Shown here: in pieces, positions 6,730 to 13,682 of the stretch
Position numbering within the stretch: position 1 is the stretch's first letter
Layout: every line of letters starts with the position of its first letter
IMG/VR virus record: IMGVR_UViG_3300023235_000129
Location: 1 to 24,209 of that record
Source: a virus
DNA length: 24,209 bases
Strand: one strand, 5' to 3'
The notes under the pieces: model-generated
What the model was told of the DNA's origin: nothing
Database searches by the model: none
The model's input: the letters and a program-made list of their open reading frames with translations, nothing else
Position numbers and translations under genes: made by a program

Positions 6730-6809
6730 ATTCCTCCGAAAGCGGAGAATTACACAACTAACCAAACCAAAAGCGGTGAGGTTGTAATAATTCTTTTAAC
6801 TTTCGGAGG
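6730..6809 (+). promoter_or_regulatory. Shine-Dalgarno-sequestering leader with two alternative folds
   Basis: The ribosome site of the next gene, CTTTCGGAGG (6800-6809), is an exact 10-nt complement of CCTCCGAAAG (6733-6742). The pairing continues inward: 6746-6752 with 6788-6794 (7 bp), 6754-6758 with 6781-6785 (5 bp), and 6761-6763 with 6775-6777 (3 bp). This gives one long hairpin of 25 pairs that buries the Shine-Dalgarno. The same upstream bases can instead form a local hairpin, 6730-6750 (CTCCG/CGGAG plus ATT/AAT with a bulged C), which would free it. The two folds exclude each other. Pairings are seen directly; regulation is inferred. Confidence 0.65.
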
Positions 6810-6815
6810 CCAAAC

Positions 6816-7406
6816 ATGGCTAATATTGATGCAGCTAACGGTTTTCAAGTCGTTGGCACACTCGACGGCAGTGACTACCACGGCAAGGCGCAGAAATGCT
6901 CATTCCTTGCAGCTACTGGTACAGCCTGCTTTATTGGAGACGTTGTAAAACTGACGGGCACAGGCTCAGCAGATGCAACATCGCCAGAAGTAACCCAATG
7001 CGCCGCAGGTGATCGACCTTACGGCGTTCTCGTATCCCTAGACCCTAACTTTGCTGACGAAGGCTCTCTCTCCTCTGCTAACTACCGTGTAGCTAGTACG
7101 CTGAGAACTGGCCGAGTCATTCCTATGGACGGGCTTTTATGCTCGGTTCAAGAGGACTCTGTTGGCGGTTCAATGTCTCGGCTAGACATAGGGATGAACG
7201 TAGATATTGCCACTGTTGGCTCTGGTAACACTGTTACCGGCGCTTCTGCAATGGAGATCCAATCTGCATCCCCAGCCACGTCCAACACTGTTGTTTTCAG
7301 GCTCGTAGAGCTTGACGCTTCAACTGGTAACGCTGTAGGCACAAACGCTCGTTGGATTGTCACCTCTAATCTAACCAACCTCAACAACACAACTGGAGTT
7401 TCATAA
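6816..7406 (+). CDS. Head decoration / capsid-stabilising type protein
   Basis: The 196-residue protein is rich in Ala, Gly, Ser, Thr and Val, with a beta-strand pattern (GFQVVGTLDGSDY, GDVVKLTGTGSAD, RPYGVLVSL, GMNVDIATVGSG, NTVVFRLVEL). It has no signal or membrane segment. It lies two bases upstream of the major capsid gene, where decoration or cement proteins are commonly encoded. ATG 6816 follows CGGAGG with a 6-nt spacer; this site is the one that can be buried in the leader hairpin. Its order and spacing imply joint control with the capsid protein. The decoration role is from position and beta character, not from a diagnostic motif. Confidence 0.68.
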   Translation: MANIDAANGFQVVGTLDGSDYHGKAQKCSFLAATGTACFIGDVVKLTGTGSADATSPEVTQCAAGDRPYGVLVSLDPNFADEGSLSSANYRVASTLRTGRVIPMDGLLCSVQEDSVGGSMSRLDIGMNVDIATVGSGNTVTGASAMEIQSASPATSNTVVFRLVELDASTGNAVGTNARWIVTSNLTNLNNTTGVS

Positions 7407-7408
7407 TC

Positions 7409-8314
7409 ATGGCGATGTCAATTCAGACACAAGGTAGTACCGCCCGATTGCTCCAAGAGGGTATTCGAGCAGTAGCGACATTGGAGTATGAAGATTTACC
7501 AATGGAGCTAGACGCAATCTTTGAGACTAAAGAATCAGACAAGGCATACGAGCTAGACGTTTCGTTGTCCGGTACTGGTCTTGCAGCTCTCAAGCCTGAA
7601 GGCACTGCAATCGGTTACGACAACGAGAAGCAGGACTTCACTACTACTTACACTCATAACGTGTATGCGCTAGGCACTATCATTACGATGGAAGCCTTGA
7701 TGAACAACAAGTATCAAGACCTGGTTAATACAGCCGGTAAATGTCTTGGTCGTTCACTGAAGCATACCGATGAGCAACTAGCGGCTGACGTGATCAATAA
7801 CGGCTACACCACTAACATTGGTGACGGCGTTCCCTTGTTCTCCACAGCTCACGTATTGGGCAAAGGCGGCACATTCTCGAACCGTAACGCATCCTTCACA
7901 GCGCTTAGTCAGGCTGCGATTGAGGACGCTCTGACGGCTCTTGAGGACTACCGCGATGGCGCTAACCTGTTGATCGATGCGAAGGCCCAAAGCCTGCACA
8001 TACCTCGACAGCTACGCTGGATTGCAGACCGGATCTTGAAGTCACGGTTTGAGCCTAATTCAGCTAACACGGCGACTGTGAACCCTATCTCGGACATATT
8101 CCCAGATGGCTATCACGTCAATCACCGTTTCACTTCTGCGACAGATTGGTTTATCAAAACCAATGTTGATAATGGCTTCTGCCGTTTCAACCGCATGGAC
8201 TACACGTTTGAGCAAGATAATGACTTTGGTACTTCTAACTTCCGATCAAAAGGAATGTTCTATAAGTCTTACGGCTTGACTGACCCACGCGCTGCTTTTG
8301 GTAGTGGTACATAG
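7409..8314 (+). CDS. Major capsid protein, Mu gpT-like
   Basis: The 301-residue protein would form the icosahedral shell. Its length is close to Mu gpT (about 305 residues). It shows the gpT-family style features GDGVPLFSTAHVLGKGGTFSNRN near 146-168, followed by a helical stretch (AAIEDALTALEDYRDGANLLID) and the closing segment near 265-300 (FEQDNDFGTSNFRSKGMFYKSYGLTDPRA). The N-terminus (MAMSIQTQGSTARLLQEGI) lacks an obvious long cleaved delta domain, consistent with use of a separate scaffold. ATG 7409 follows GGAG with about ten bases between. It is the last gene before an intrinsic terminator, as expected for the most abundant virion protein. Confidence 0.85.
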   Translation: MAMSIQTQGSTARLLQEGIRAVATLEYEDLPMELDAIFETKESDKAYELDVSLSGTGLAALKPEGTAIGYDNEKQDFTTTYTHNVYALGTIITMEALMNNKYQDLVNTAGKCLGRSLKHTDEQLAADVINNGYTTNIGDGVPLFSTAHVLGKGGTFSNRNASFTALSQAAIEDALTALEDYRDGANLLIDAKAQSLHIPRQLRWIADRILKSRFEPNSANTATVNPISDIFPDGYHVNHRFTSATDWFIKTNVDNGFCRFNRMDYTFEQDNDFGTSNFRSKGMFYKSYGLTDPRAAFGSGT

Positions 8315-8321
8315 AGAATAT

Positions 8322-8348
8322 GGGGGTGTAAAAACCCCTTTATTTATT
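8322..8348 (+). terminator. Intrinsic terminator after the capsid gene
   Basis: GGGGGT (8322-8327) pairs with ACCCCT (8334-8339) around a short A-rich loop, followed by the T-rich run TTTATTTATT to 8348. It lies eight bases past the capsid stop and would cap the head operon transcript, possibly partially. The stem is only six pairs, one of them G-U. Confidence 0.7.
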
Positions 8349-8351
8349 GAA

Positions 8352-8387
8352 CTGTAAAAATTCTACGGACCCTATAGGGGTTTACAG
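8352..8387 (+). promoter_or_regulatory. Leader hairpin overlapping a phage-RNA-polymerase-like promoter sequence
   Basis: CTGTAAA (8352-8358) and TTTACAG (8381-8387) are exact inverted repeats enclosing a second palindrome, CCCTATAGGG (8370-8379). The outer repeat touches the Shine-Dalgarno AGGAAA (8386-8391) of the next gene. The stretch TACGGACCCTATAGGG resembles a T7-type promoter (TACGACTCACTATAGGG) with one base missing. No second copy was found in the window and no phage RNA polymerase gene is visible here, so the promoter reading is weak. The inverted repeats are certain. Confidence 0.4.
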
Positions 8388-8395
8388 GAAATAAA

Positions 8396-9349
8396 ATGTC
8401 AATTTCAACTTATCAAAATGGTTTCAAGGATGTGGTCACTGTTCGCGGTGTCCCTCTAGTTACAACTAATCCCGGCAAGGTTTTCTGGGTCAATTCTACT
8501 TCTGTGCGCCTTGGTGGGGATTCTGGTGTAGTAGCTGGCGAAGATTCTACCTCTATTCAATCAGGCACATACCAACGACCCTTTGCGACTATCGACCACG
8601 CTATTAATCAGTGTGTCGCGGCTCGCGGTGACGTTATCTTTGTAATGCCTGGCTATACTGAGACTGTTGCTAACGCGACTAGCCTAGTCCCTGATGTTTC
8701 GGGCGTTGCTATCATTGGTCTTGGTGCTGGCACTCTCAGACCGACGATTACACTATCGGCTGTGGCCTCTAGTATTATCGTTTCAGGTGCTAGCTCAGTG
8801 TTTCAAAACTTTCTCCTGTTGGCCGAGCATGATAATACTATTATGGTTGAGGTCACTGGTTCCGACATTCAGATCGTCGATGTTGAGTGTCGTTCGCGCG
8901 TAGCGGCTACAGCTCGTCAATTTGTCACGGGCATTGATGTTGGCGGTGCTTCTGCTAACGATTGTGACCGTGTTGTGGTTTCTGGCTGCAAGCTAACCTC
9001 TCCTGCTGTTGGCTCTACTGACGGCATCAAACTCAGCGAAGTCTCTGAGGGCGTTATTATTGAGAACTGCGATATTTTCGGTGATTTCTCCGTTGCTCCT
9101 GTTCATAACCCTACAGGCAAGGTTTGCACTAATCTGACTGTAAGGGATTGTACTTTGATGCAGCTCCAAGCGGCTGATTTGGCTCTTGAGCTTGTTTCGG
9201 CTTGCACAGGCGCTCTTGTACGTAACTTCTACGGCTCGTCTGTAGCGGGTATCGGCGGCGTTGACCCAGGCTCATGTCGTTCTTACGAGTGTTTCGCCAC
9301 TGATGCGATTAACGTATCGGGCGCACTTGCACCGACTGTTGCTACATAG
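8396..9349 (+). CDS. Right-handed beta-helix (pectate-lyase-fold) virion protein
   Basis: The 317-residue protein has an N-terminal domain ending in TYQRPFATIDHAINQC (near 60-75), the signature lead-in of parallel beta-helix proteins where an Ile/Ala helix caps the helix. It is followed by short repeating strands (GDVIFVMPGYTET, GVAIIGLGAGTLRPTITL, SIIVSGASSVFQNFLL, DIQIVDVECRS, RVVVSGCKLTS, GVIIENCDIFGDF, NLTVRDCTLM). No catalytic residues of a lyase are evident, so it is probably structural or glycan-binding: a head fibre or surface protein encoded next to the capsid gene. It has its own leader after the capsid terminator and starts at ATG 8396 after AGGAAA with a short spacer. The stop TAG overlaps the next start. 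Confidence 0.75.
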   Translation: MSISTYQNGFKDVVTVRGVPLVTTNPGKVFWVNSTSVRLGGDSGVVAGEDSTSIQSGTYQRPFATIDHAINQCVAARGDVIFVMPGYTETVANATSLVPDVSGVAIIGLGAGTLRPTITLSAVASSIIVSGASSVFQNFLLLAEHDNTIMVEVTGSDIQIVDVECRSRVAATARQFVTGIDVGGASANDCDRVVVSGCKLTSPAVGSTDGIKLSEVSEGVIIENCDIFGDFSVAPVHNPTGKVCTNLTVRDCTLMQLQAADLALELVSACTGALVRNFYGSSVAGIGGVDPGSCRSYECFATDAINVSGALAPTVAT

Positions 9350-9660
9350 TGCGTTTCTCTCTAGCGGAGTGTGGTTATGAGACTTCGATTCTCGATATTG
9401 ACCATGTTCCGCTAGATGAGGATTACTTGTTTATTATCCACGATGACTGTGGAAAGGCGTTCTCTTCCGGCAAGGATGGATTAGTATTATCGCTTCCTTT
9501 GCTTCAGCCAAGTAACACGCTGACATTATTCAATACTGGACTCGACGAAAGGTGCCAGCTATCCATTAAACCTTACAATGGCAATGGCATTATGTATCGC
9601 GGTCACGGCAAATCTTATTCTAATTTGGTGAATACTCGCGCAACTCAGCGGAGCGGGTAA
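9349..9660 (+). CDS. Unknown 103-residue protein, GTG start coupled to the preceding stop
   Basis: GTG 9349 shares its first base with the TAG of the beta-helix gene (TAGTG), so translation probably reinitiates there; no Shine-Dalgarno is visible. The product is soluble and of mixed composition (LDIDHVPLDEDYLFIIHDDCG, LSLPLLQPSNTLTLFNT), with a basic C-terminal tail. No motif is recognised. The open frame fills the space between two structural genes on the same strand, and no better frame exists there. That is the main support for it being real. Confidence 0.6.
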   Translation: MRFSLAECGYETSILDIDHVPLDEDYLFIIHDDCGKAFSSGKDGLVLSLPLLQPSNTLTLFNTGLDERCQLSIKPYNGNGIMYRGHGKSYSNLVNTRATQRSG

Positions 9661-9670
9661 CGTGCTGCTG

Positions 9671-9706
9671 TATAATACAAACAGATTTATTAAGAGGATT
9701 TAACGA
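9671..9706 (+). promoter_or_regulatory. Possible -10 element and clear Shine-Dalgarno before the 228-residue gene
   Basis: TATAAT at 9671-9676 is a perfect -10 hexamer in a 45-nt gap, but there is no -35 match at 16-18 bp spacing and no TGn extension, so promoter activity is doubtful. AAGAGGA (9692-9698) with 7-nt spacing to ATG 9706 is a good ribosome site. Confidence 0.3.
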
Positions 9707-10392
9707 TGCGACCCCAAATAATCACAACCATTGCGCTCACTAATGACGCGAATGGAATCATTGAAGACCAAACCACAGGCGCGGCGGGTGCTTTGACGCT
9801 CGATGGAGCCTTAGTTGTGGATGGCGTTGCCTATGCCTACGGTGTAGCTCTGCCTAATGCCAAGCAAGGCCAGCTCATAGCCATTGAAGGCTCAGGCAAT
9901 AACTCAGGCGTTGTTGCTACCATTACAGGGACGTTTGGCGGCGGGGCACAGGTTGAGGAATTGACCCTAGCTAACGCGGGCACAGCTACCTCGGTTAAAT
10001 ACTGGACGACTGTTTCAAGCATTACCGTAGATGGCGCTGTAACGGGCAATATCGAAGGTGGCTGGCTATCGGGCAGCACAAGCCCCATGGCGACACTAGC
10101 CTACAAGACTGACTACGCGCAACAGCCCTTTAATGCGTCCATCGGCGTGGGTGTTATCTCTGGAACGCTAGACTACACGGTACAGCACACTTTTGATCTG
10201 CCACAGAATTCTTACGGCACTTCAAGCTGGGATGCTGACGCTATCTGGTTAAGCACTGACGGACTTTCCGCTAAGACTGCTACCGACAACGGCAACTACG
10301 CCTTTCCGGTAATGGGGTCGAGATTGATATTCAATTCTTACACTAGCGGCACAGTGAAGTTTAGTGTCACACAAGGACAGGGGTCTTGGTAA
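9706..10392 (+). CDS. Unassigned beta-rich virion structural protein (228 residues)
   Basis: The sequence is dominated by Gly, Ala, Thr, Ser and Val strands (GAAGALTLDGALVVDGVAYAYG, GQLIAIEGSGNNSGVVATITG, SSITVDGAVTGNIEGGW) and ends in a second sandwich-like part (LDYTVQHTFDLP, SRLIFNSYTSGTVKFSVTQGQG). This is typical of phage capsid-surface or tail-attachment proteins. There is no signal peptide or membrane segment. The gene lies between the beta-helix protein and the neck genes. I do not recognise a specific family; virion location is inferred from neighbours and composition. The start ATG 9706 is supported by AAGAGGA. Confidence 0.72.
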   Translation: MRPQIITTIALTNDANGIIEDQTTGAAGALTLDGALVVDGVAYAYGVALPNAKQGQLIAIEGSGNNSGVVATITGTFGGGAQVEELTLANAGTATSVKYWTTVSSITVDGAVTGNIEGGWLSGSTSPMATLAYKTDYAQQPFNASIGVGVISGTLDYTVQHTFDLPQNSYGTSSWDADAIWLSTDGLSAKTATDNGNYAFPVMGSRLIFNSYTSGTVKFSVTQGQGSW

Positions 10393-10405
10393 GGGAGTAG
10401 AGACA

Positions 10406-10660
10406 ATGGGAAGTTATGTAACAACTAACTACTTTCAGCCAAATGCGTCGAATACCATAGACGATATAACCGGTTTCAAGAAGAAATCTACCGAGGTGGT
10501 GCGAGACTGGCAGGGATTTTATGGTGTTCCTGAAGCGGTGAGCCCCAGAAACAAGCAAGACTTCGCGCCTACGATTCTTGAGACTGTGACGTACAAGAAC
10601 ACACGCTTTGAGTCCAACAATCCATCTGAGGCAGCGGCAACTCCTCCAGAGGTCATTTAA
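10406..10660 (+). CDS. Unknown 84-residue protein before the neck genes
   Basis: ATG 10406 is preferred to the in-frame GTG 10364, because the latter lies inside the preceding gene while GGGAG sits shortly before ATG 10406. The protein is soluble, with an N-terminal Asn/Thr-rich segment, a central basic part (GFKKKSTEVVRDWQGFYG) and a Pro/Ala-rich, probably disordered C-terminus. Its TAA overlaps the ATG of the gp4-like gene (TAATG), so the two are coupled. No family recognised. Confidence 0.72.
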   Translation: MGSYVTTNYFQPNASNTIDDITGFKKKSTEVVRDWQGFYGVPEAVSPRNKQDFAPTILETVTYKNTRFESNNPSEAAATPPEVI

Positions 10661-11598
10661 TGGCAACTAGCGGCACATATTCACTTGCGACAAGCCTCAA
10701 TGAGCTTCTTGAAGAGTCGTTTGATTTATTGCAAATAGGGCAGGACGGCGAGACTCTGTCTGGAGATATGCTTCAAAGAGGAAGGCGAACGCTGAATTTT
10801 ATGATCAAAGCATGGGAAGGTCAGGGGCTGCATTTGTGGGTCTATGAAACCGGCACTTTATTCCTCACTATCGGGCAGGCTTCTTACCCTTTCGGTGATG
10901 CGACTACCCATTTAGCCAACGATTACAACGAGACCACCACGGACGCCGCAGAGGCCATAGGGCAGACGGTAATATCTGTGACCTCTACTACCGGATTTGC
11001 TGTAAACGACCCCATAGGCGTTGTGACGGACGATAACGACCTGCACTGGTCTACTATTGCTTCGTTTGTTGCTAATGACACGGTAACTCTCAATGATGCA
11101 CTGCTTGTGGCGGCTGCTAGTGGCAATGTGGTCTATCACTACACGCTAGACTCGTTTAAGCCCGTTTCACGTGTAACGTCGGTGAGAAGGAAGGAAACGA
11201 CCGATTACGAAGTGCCTATTAATTTTCTTTCGAAGGAAGATTACGAGCAATTGCCGAATAAGAACCAAAACGGCACAGTAATTCAGACTTATTACTCCAG
11301 ACTTCAGCCAACTGGCACGATGTTTGTCTGGAATCCGCCCGTTTCGGCTATTCCGGTGATCAGATTCAGCTACGAGCGACAAATTCAGATCATGGAAGAG
11401 GCGGCGAATACGTTTGACCTGCCAGAGCAGTGGTTTGAGTGCATAGCTTACAATCTAGCTGTGCGACTTATCCCCAAATACGGCTGTACTCCCCAAAGAT
11501 CGGCAGAATTAAAGCAATTAGCTATGGAATCTCTGGATGTGGCATTAGGCTTCGACGTGGCGAACTATCCGATTACAGTGAAAATGAGGCAAAGATAG
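10660..11598 (+). CDS. Head-tail adaptor / DNA-stabilisation protein, P22 gp4-like
   Basis: The 312-residue protein shows the layout of the P22 gp4-type tail accessory factor, which binds below the portal ring and closes the filled head. An N-terminal helical domain (SLNELLEESFDLLQIGQDGETLSGDMLQRGRRTLNFMIKAWEGQGLHLWVYE, about 11-62) is followed by a beta domain (VTSVRRKETTDYEVPINFLSKEDYEQLPNK, about 172-202) and a C-terminal helix (LPEQWFECIAYNLAVRLIPKYG, about 253-274). An extra beta insert lies near 85-165. It is longer than P22 gp4 (166 residues) but typical of environmental podovirus homologues. Next-but-one is the gp10-like gene, as in P22. It is coupled at both ends by TAATG and TAGTG overlaps. 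Confidence 0.82.
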   Translation: MATSGTYSLATSLNELLEESFDLLQIGQDGETLSGDMLQRGRRTLNFMIKAWEGQGLHLWVYETGTLFLTIGQASYPFGDATTHLANDYNETTTDAAEAIGQTVISVTSTTGFAVNDPIGVVTDDNDLHWSTIASFVANDTVTLNDALLVAAASGNVVYHYTLDSFKPVSRVTSVRRKETTDYEVPINFLSKEDYEQLPNKNQNGTVIQTYYSRLQPTGTMFVWNPPVSAIPVIRFSYERQIQIMEEAANTFDLPEQWFECIAYNLAVRLIPKYGCTPQRSAELKQLAMESLDVALGFDVANYPITVKMRQR

Positions 11599-11651
11599 TG
11601 GCGTTCCAGCTAATCAAGTTCATTATTAGCCTAATAATAGGCGTTGACTAA
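11598..11651 (+). CDS. Possible 17-residue hydrophobic leader or relay peptide
   Basis: GTG 11598 overlaps the gp4-like stop (TAGTG) and runs 17 codons to a TAA that overlaps the ATG of the gp10-like gene (TAATG). The peptide is MAFQLIKFIISLIIGVD. Without it, 52 nt with poor ribosome sites would separate two otherwise tightly coupled genes. It may carry ribosomes from one gene to the next, or be a tiny membrane peptide. A caveat is that the same bases form an AT hairpin, ATTATTA-GCC-TAATAAT (11622-11638), which by itself would spell Ile/Leu-type codons. Confidence 0.4.
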   Translation: MAFQLIKFIISLIIGVD

Positions 11652-13072
11652 TGAATATCCCATTAGGGCTCAAGAGTGGCGCTTACAACTCCATTAAGGA
11701 GAAGGGCAATTTAGTCAATATGCTCGCTGAGACTAATCGAGATGGTGATTTCATCTCTGTTAAGCGTCTTGACGGGCTAACTCTACATGATGATTCGCTG
11801 ACTAACCCTATGCGCTCGAATATCCACCTAAACAGTGGGTTTAAGTATTTTGTCTCTGGTGTTGGGCTGTATCGATTTGCTACGGGTGTGCCTGTGTTTT
11901 TAGGCGTTGTGGGCGGCTCTGGAGTGGCTACAATCGTGTCTAACTCGGTACCCGGTGACAATCAGGTGATGATTCTGAACGGTGAAGGACAGGGTTATAT
12001 ATACGACTCGAATGGCTTGGTTGAGATAACCGACGTGGATTTCTTCCCCACTACTTCGGTAACGGTATTAAACGAGCGATTTTGGTGTACTAGGGACAAC
12101 AGAAACGAGATATTCGCCTCCGATGTGTCCGATGGCACGTCTTATAACCCTTTGTCGTTCATATCGGCGGAATACAAGCCTGATGAGGTGGTGATTAACA
12201 TCTCCAAAAAGTCGGCTATGTGGACGCTGGGCGGCAAGACGATGGAATACTTCCAGAGTGTTACTGATTCTCTGGTGCCTATTCGCCCAGTTAAAGGCAT
12301 GGGTCAGAACGTAGGCATCTTAGCCAAAAGCTCTTTTGCTGAGCAGGACGATTATTTTGCTTTTCTGGCCGATGACTCGACTATATCTCTGGTCAAAGGC
12401 ACTGACATTAAGACAATTTCGGACTTGGAGTTTGAGTTAAAGATTCGCGGTGATGGAACGGTGCAGAATCCGGGATTTACAGCCTCAGAAATAGCTAGTT
12501 GTATTGGCTTTTTTGTCGATACACCGCACCATAAGATGTATTACTTGTCATTTCCTGATGTGAACTACACGTGGGGCTATAACGTGTATACCGGACTTTC
12601 CACTACCCGATCATCTACTAATGGCGAGGCATGGCGGGCTAACTACTCTTTGAGCGACCAAAACATCATCTATATCGGTGATAGAATAGACGGGAGCATT
12701 TGGATACTAGACCCTGATGCAAAGACAGAGGGCGGGGAGATATTAAAAGCGACAATGCGCTGCCCGTCGATTAGTTTTACAAAAGACGTGTTTTTGCCTG
12801 TAATTGCGGTCGATATGGAGGTAGGAGTAGCTGAATCGCCTTCTCTGACCGACCCATTGATGCTGGTTAGATATTCGAAGGACGGCGGCAAGACTTACAT
12901 TAATCACTCGCCTATTTCATTGGGTGGATGGGGTGATCATGCGAAGCGCGTTGTTTTGAGGAATTTCGGCAAGCTGGTAAGGCACAAAGATTTCATTTTA
13001 GAGTTATCGGTAACAGATCCGGTAAGAGTACAGTTTTATTCGATTGATGCAGAGGCCGAGGTAAGCATGTAA
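11651..13072 (+). CDS. Tail hub / DNA-stabilisation protein, P22 gp10-like
   Basis: At 473 residues the length matches P22 gp10 (472). The protein is beta-rich with propeller-like repeats: GFKYFVSGVGLYRF, DNQVMILNGEGQGYIYDSNGLVEITD, SVTVLNERFWCTRDNRNEIFASDVSDGTSYNPLSF, KSAMWTLGGKTMEYFQSV, and DDYFAFLADDSTISLVKG. The phrase pattern D....FW....G...I..S...D is characteristic of gp10 and related hub proteins. It would assemble as a hexamer under the gp4-like adaptor and connect the neck to the fibres. ATG 11651 lies in TAATG, and the stop overlaps the following ATG. Order and length together make this the firmest neck assignment. Confidence 0.87.
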   Translation: MNIPLGLKSGAYNSIKEKGNLVNMLAETNRDGDFISVKRLDGLTLHDDSLTNPMRSNIHLNSGFKYFVSGVGLYRFATGVPVFLGVVGGSGVATIVSNSVPGDNQVMILNGEGQGYIYDSNGLVEITDVDFFPTTSVTVLNERFWCTRDNRNEIFASDVSDGTSYNPLSFISAEYKPDEVVINISKKSAMWTLGGKTMEYFQSVTDSLVPIRPVKGMGQNVGILAKSSFAEQDDYFAFLADDSTISLVKGTDIKTISDLEFELKIRGDGTVQNPGFTASEIASCIGFFVDTPHHKMYYLSFPDVNYTWGYNVYTGLSTTRSSTNGEAWRANYSLSDQNIIYIGDRIDGSIWILDPDAKTEGGEILKATMRCPSISFTKDVFLPVIAVDMEVGVAESPSLTDPLMLVRYSKDGGKTYINHSPISLGGWGDHAKRVVLRNFGKLVRHKDFILELSVTDPVRVQFYSIDAEAEVSM

Positions 13073-13293
13073 TGGCGAGTGATTTCAGCCCAGACATTGC
13101 GATTACTAAAGACGGGAAGGCGACTTCGTATCTTGAAGACTATCTTTATCTACTAGGCAGATCGGTAGGAATAGACACACCGGCTTCAGCTACGGCTGCA
13201 GGCGATAAAGGCACGATAGTCGCTGATGAGGATTACATTTACATTTGTTGGGATACTGACGCATGGGTACGAGTAGCGGTAGCCACATGGTAA
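13072..13293 (+). CDS. Small 73-residue tail protein in the position of the P22 tail needle
   Basis: The gene starts at an ATG overlapping the gp10-like TAA. The product has a short helical part (SYLEDYLYLLGRSVGID) and ends in GDKGTIVADEDYIYICWDTDAWVRVAVATW. That ending is the G-x-I-x-x-D-x-x-Y-I-Y-x-C.....W-x-R-V motif found at the tips of many phage fibre proteins. In P22 this place, between genes 10 and 14, holds gene 26, the 233-residue coiled-coil needle. Here there is no long coiled coil. It may be a reduced plug or tip protein, or unrelated; both are inference from position and motif. Confidence 0.72.
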   Translation: MASDFSPDIAITKDGKATSYLEDYLYLLGRSVGIDTPASATAAGDKGTIVADEDYIYICWDTDAWVRVAVATW

Positions 13294-13682
13294 AGCGCGA
13301 CTTTGATGCCGCGTTTATTAACTCGGTGATTAATGACCCCGCTGTGCGTGGTGGCGCCAAAGTAATTGAGGACGTGGATTTGAGCGAGTTTATCAAAGAC
13401 ACTAACAACATTGTCCTGACCTATGAATACGGTGGATTTGTTTTGATTAAGCGCGATGATTCTTACGAATTGCATACACAGGCTTTAAAGAAGGGGCGCG
13501 GCAAAATGTTGAGAGACGCATTGAAGGAAATGTTTACTTATATGTTTGCCCGTTGCGACAAGATTACCTCAATGACGTGCTTGGATAATCCGGCATCTAC
13601 AGCTCTAGCGAGAGAATTTATGACCGAAGTAGACAAAGACAACGAATATTATTACTTCGTGAAGGAGGCTCCATGCCAGTAG
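13287..13682 (+). CDS. P22 gp14-like protein with GNAT-type acetyltransferase features
   Basis: The 131-residue product from ATG 13287 overlaps the previous gene by 7 nt (ATGGTAA); the in-frame GTG or ATG further upstream is shadow. It has strand GGFVLIKRDDSYELHTQAL (49-67), then LKKGRGKMLRDALKEMF (68-83), where KKGRGK resembles the acetyl-CoA-binding Q/RxxGxG loop of GNAT enzymes, then MTCLDNPASTALAREFM (97-112), as in GNAT motif B. P22 gene 14 lies at the same place between 26 and 7, and its relatives belong to a GNAT-like family. Whether the fold is enzymatic or structural in the virion is not known from sequence. It overlaps the next gene by 10 nt. Confidence 0.68.
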   Translation: MVKRDFDAAFINSVINDPAVRGGAKVIEDVDLSEFIKDTNNIVLTYEYGGFVLIKRDDSYELHTQALKKGRGKMLRDALKEMFTYMFARCDKITSMTCLDNPASTALAREFMTEVDKDNEYYYFVKEAPCQ

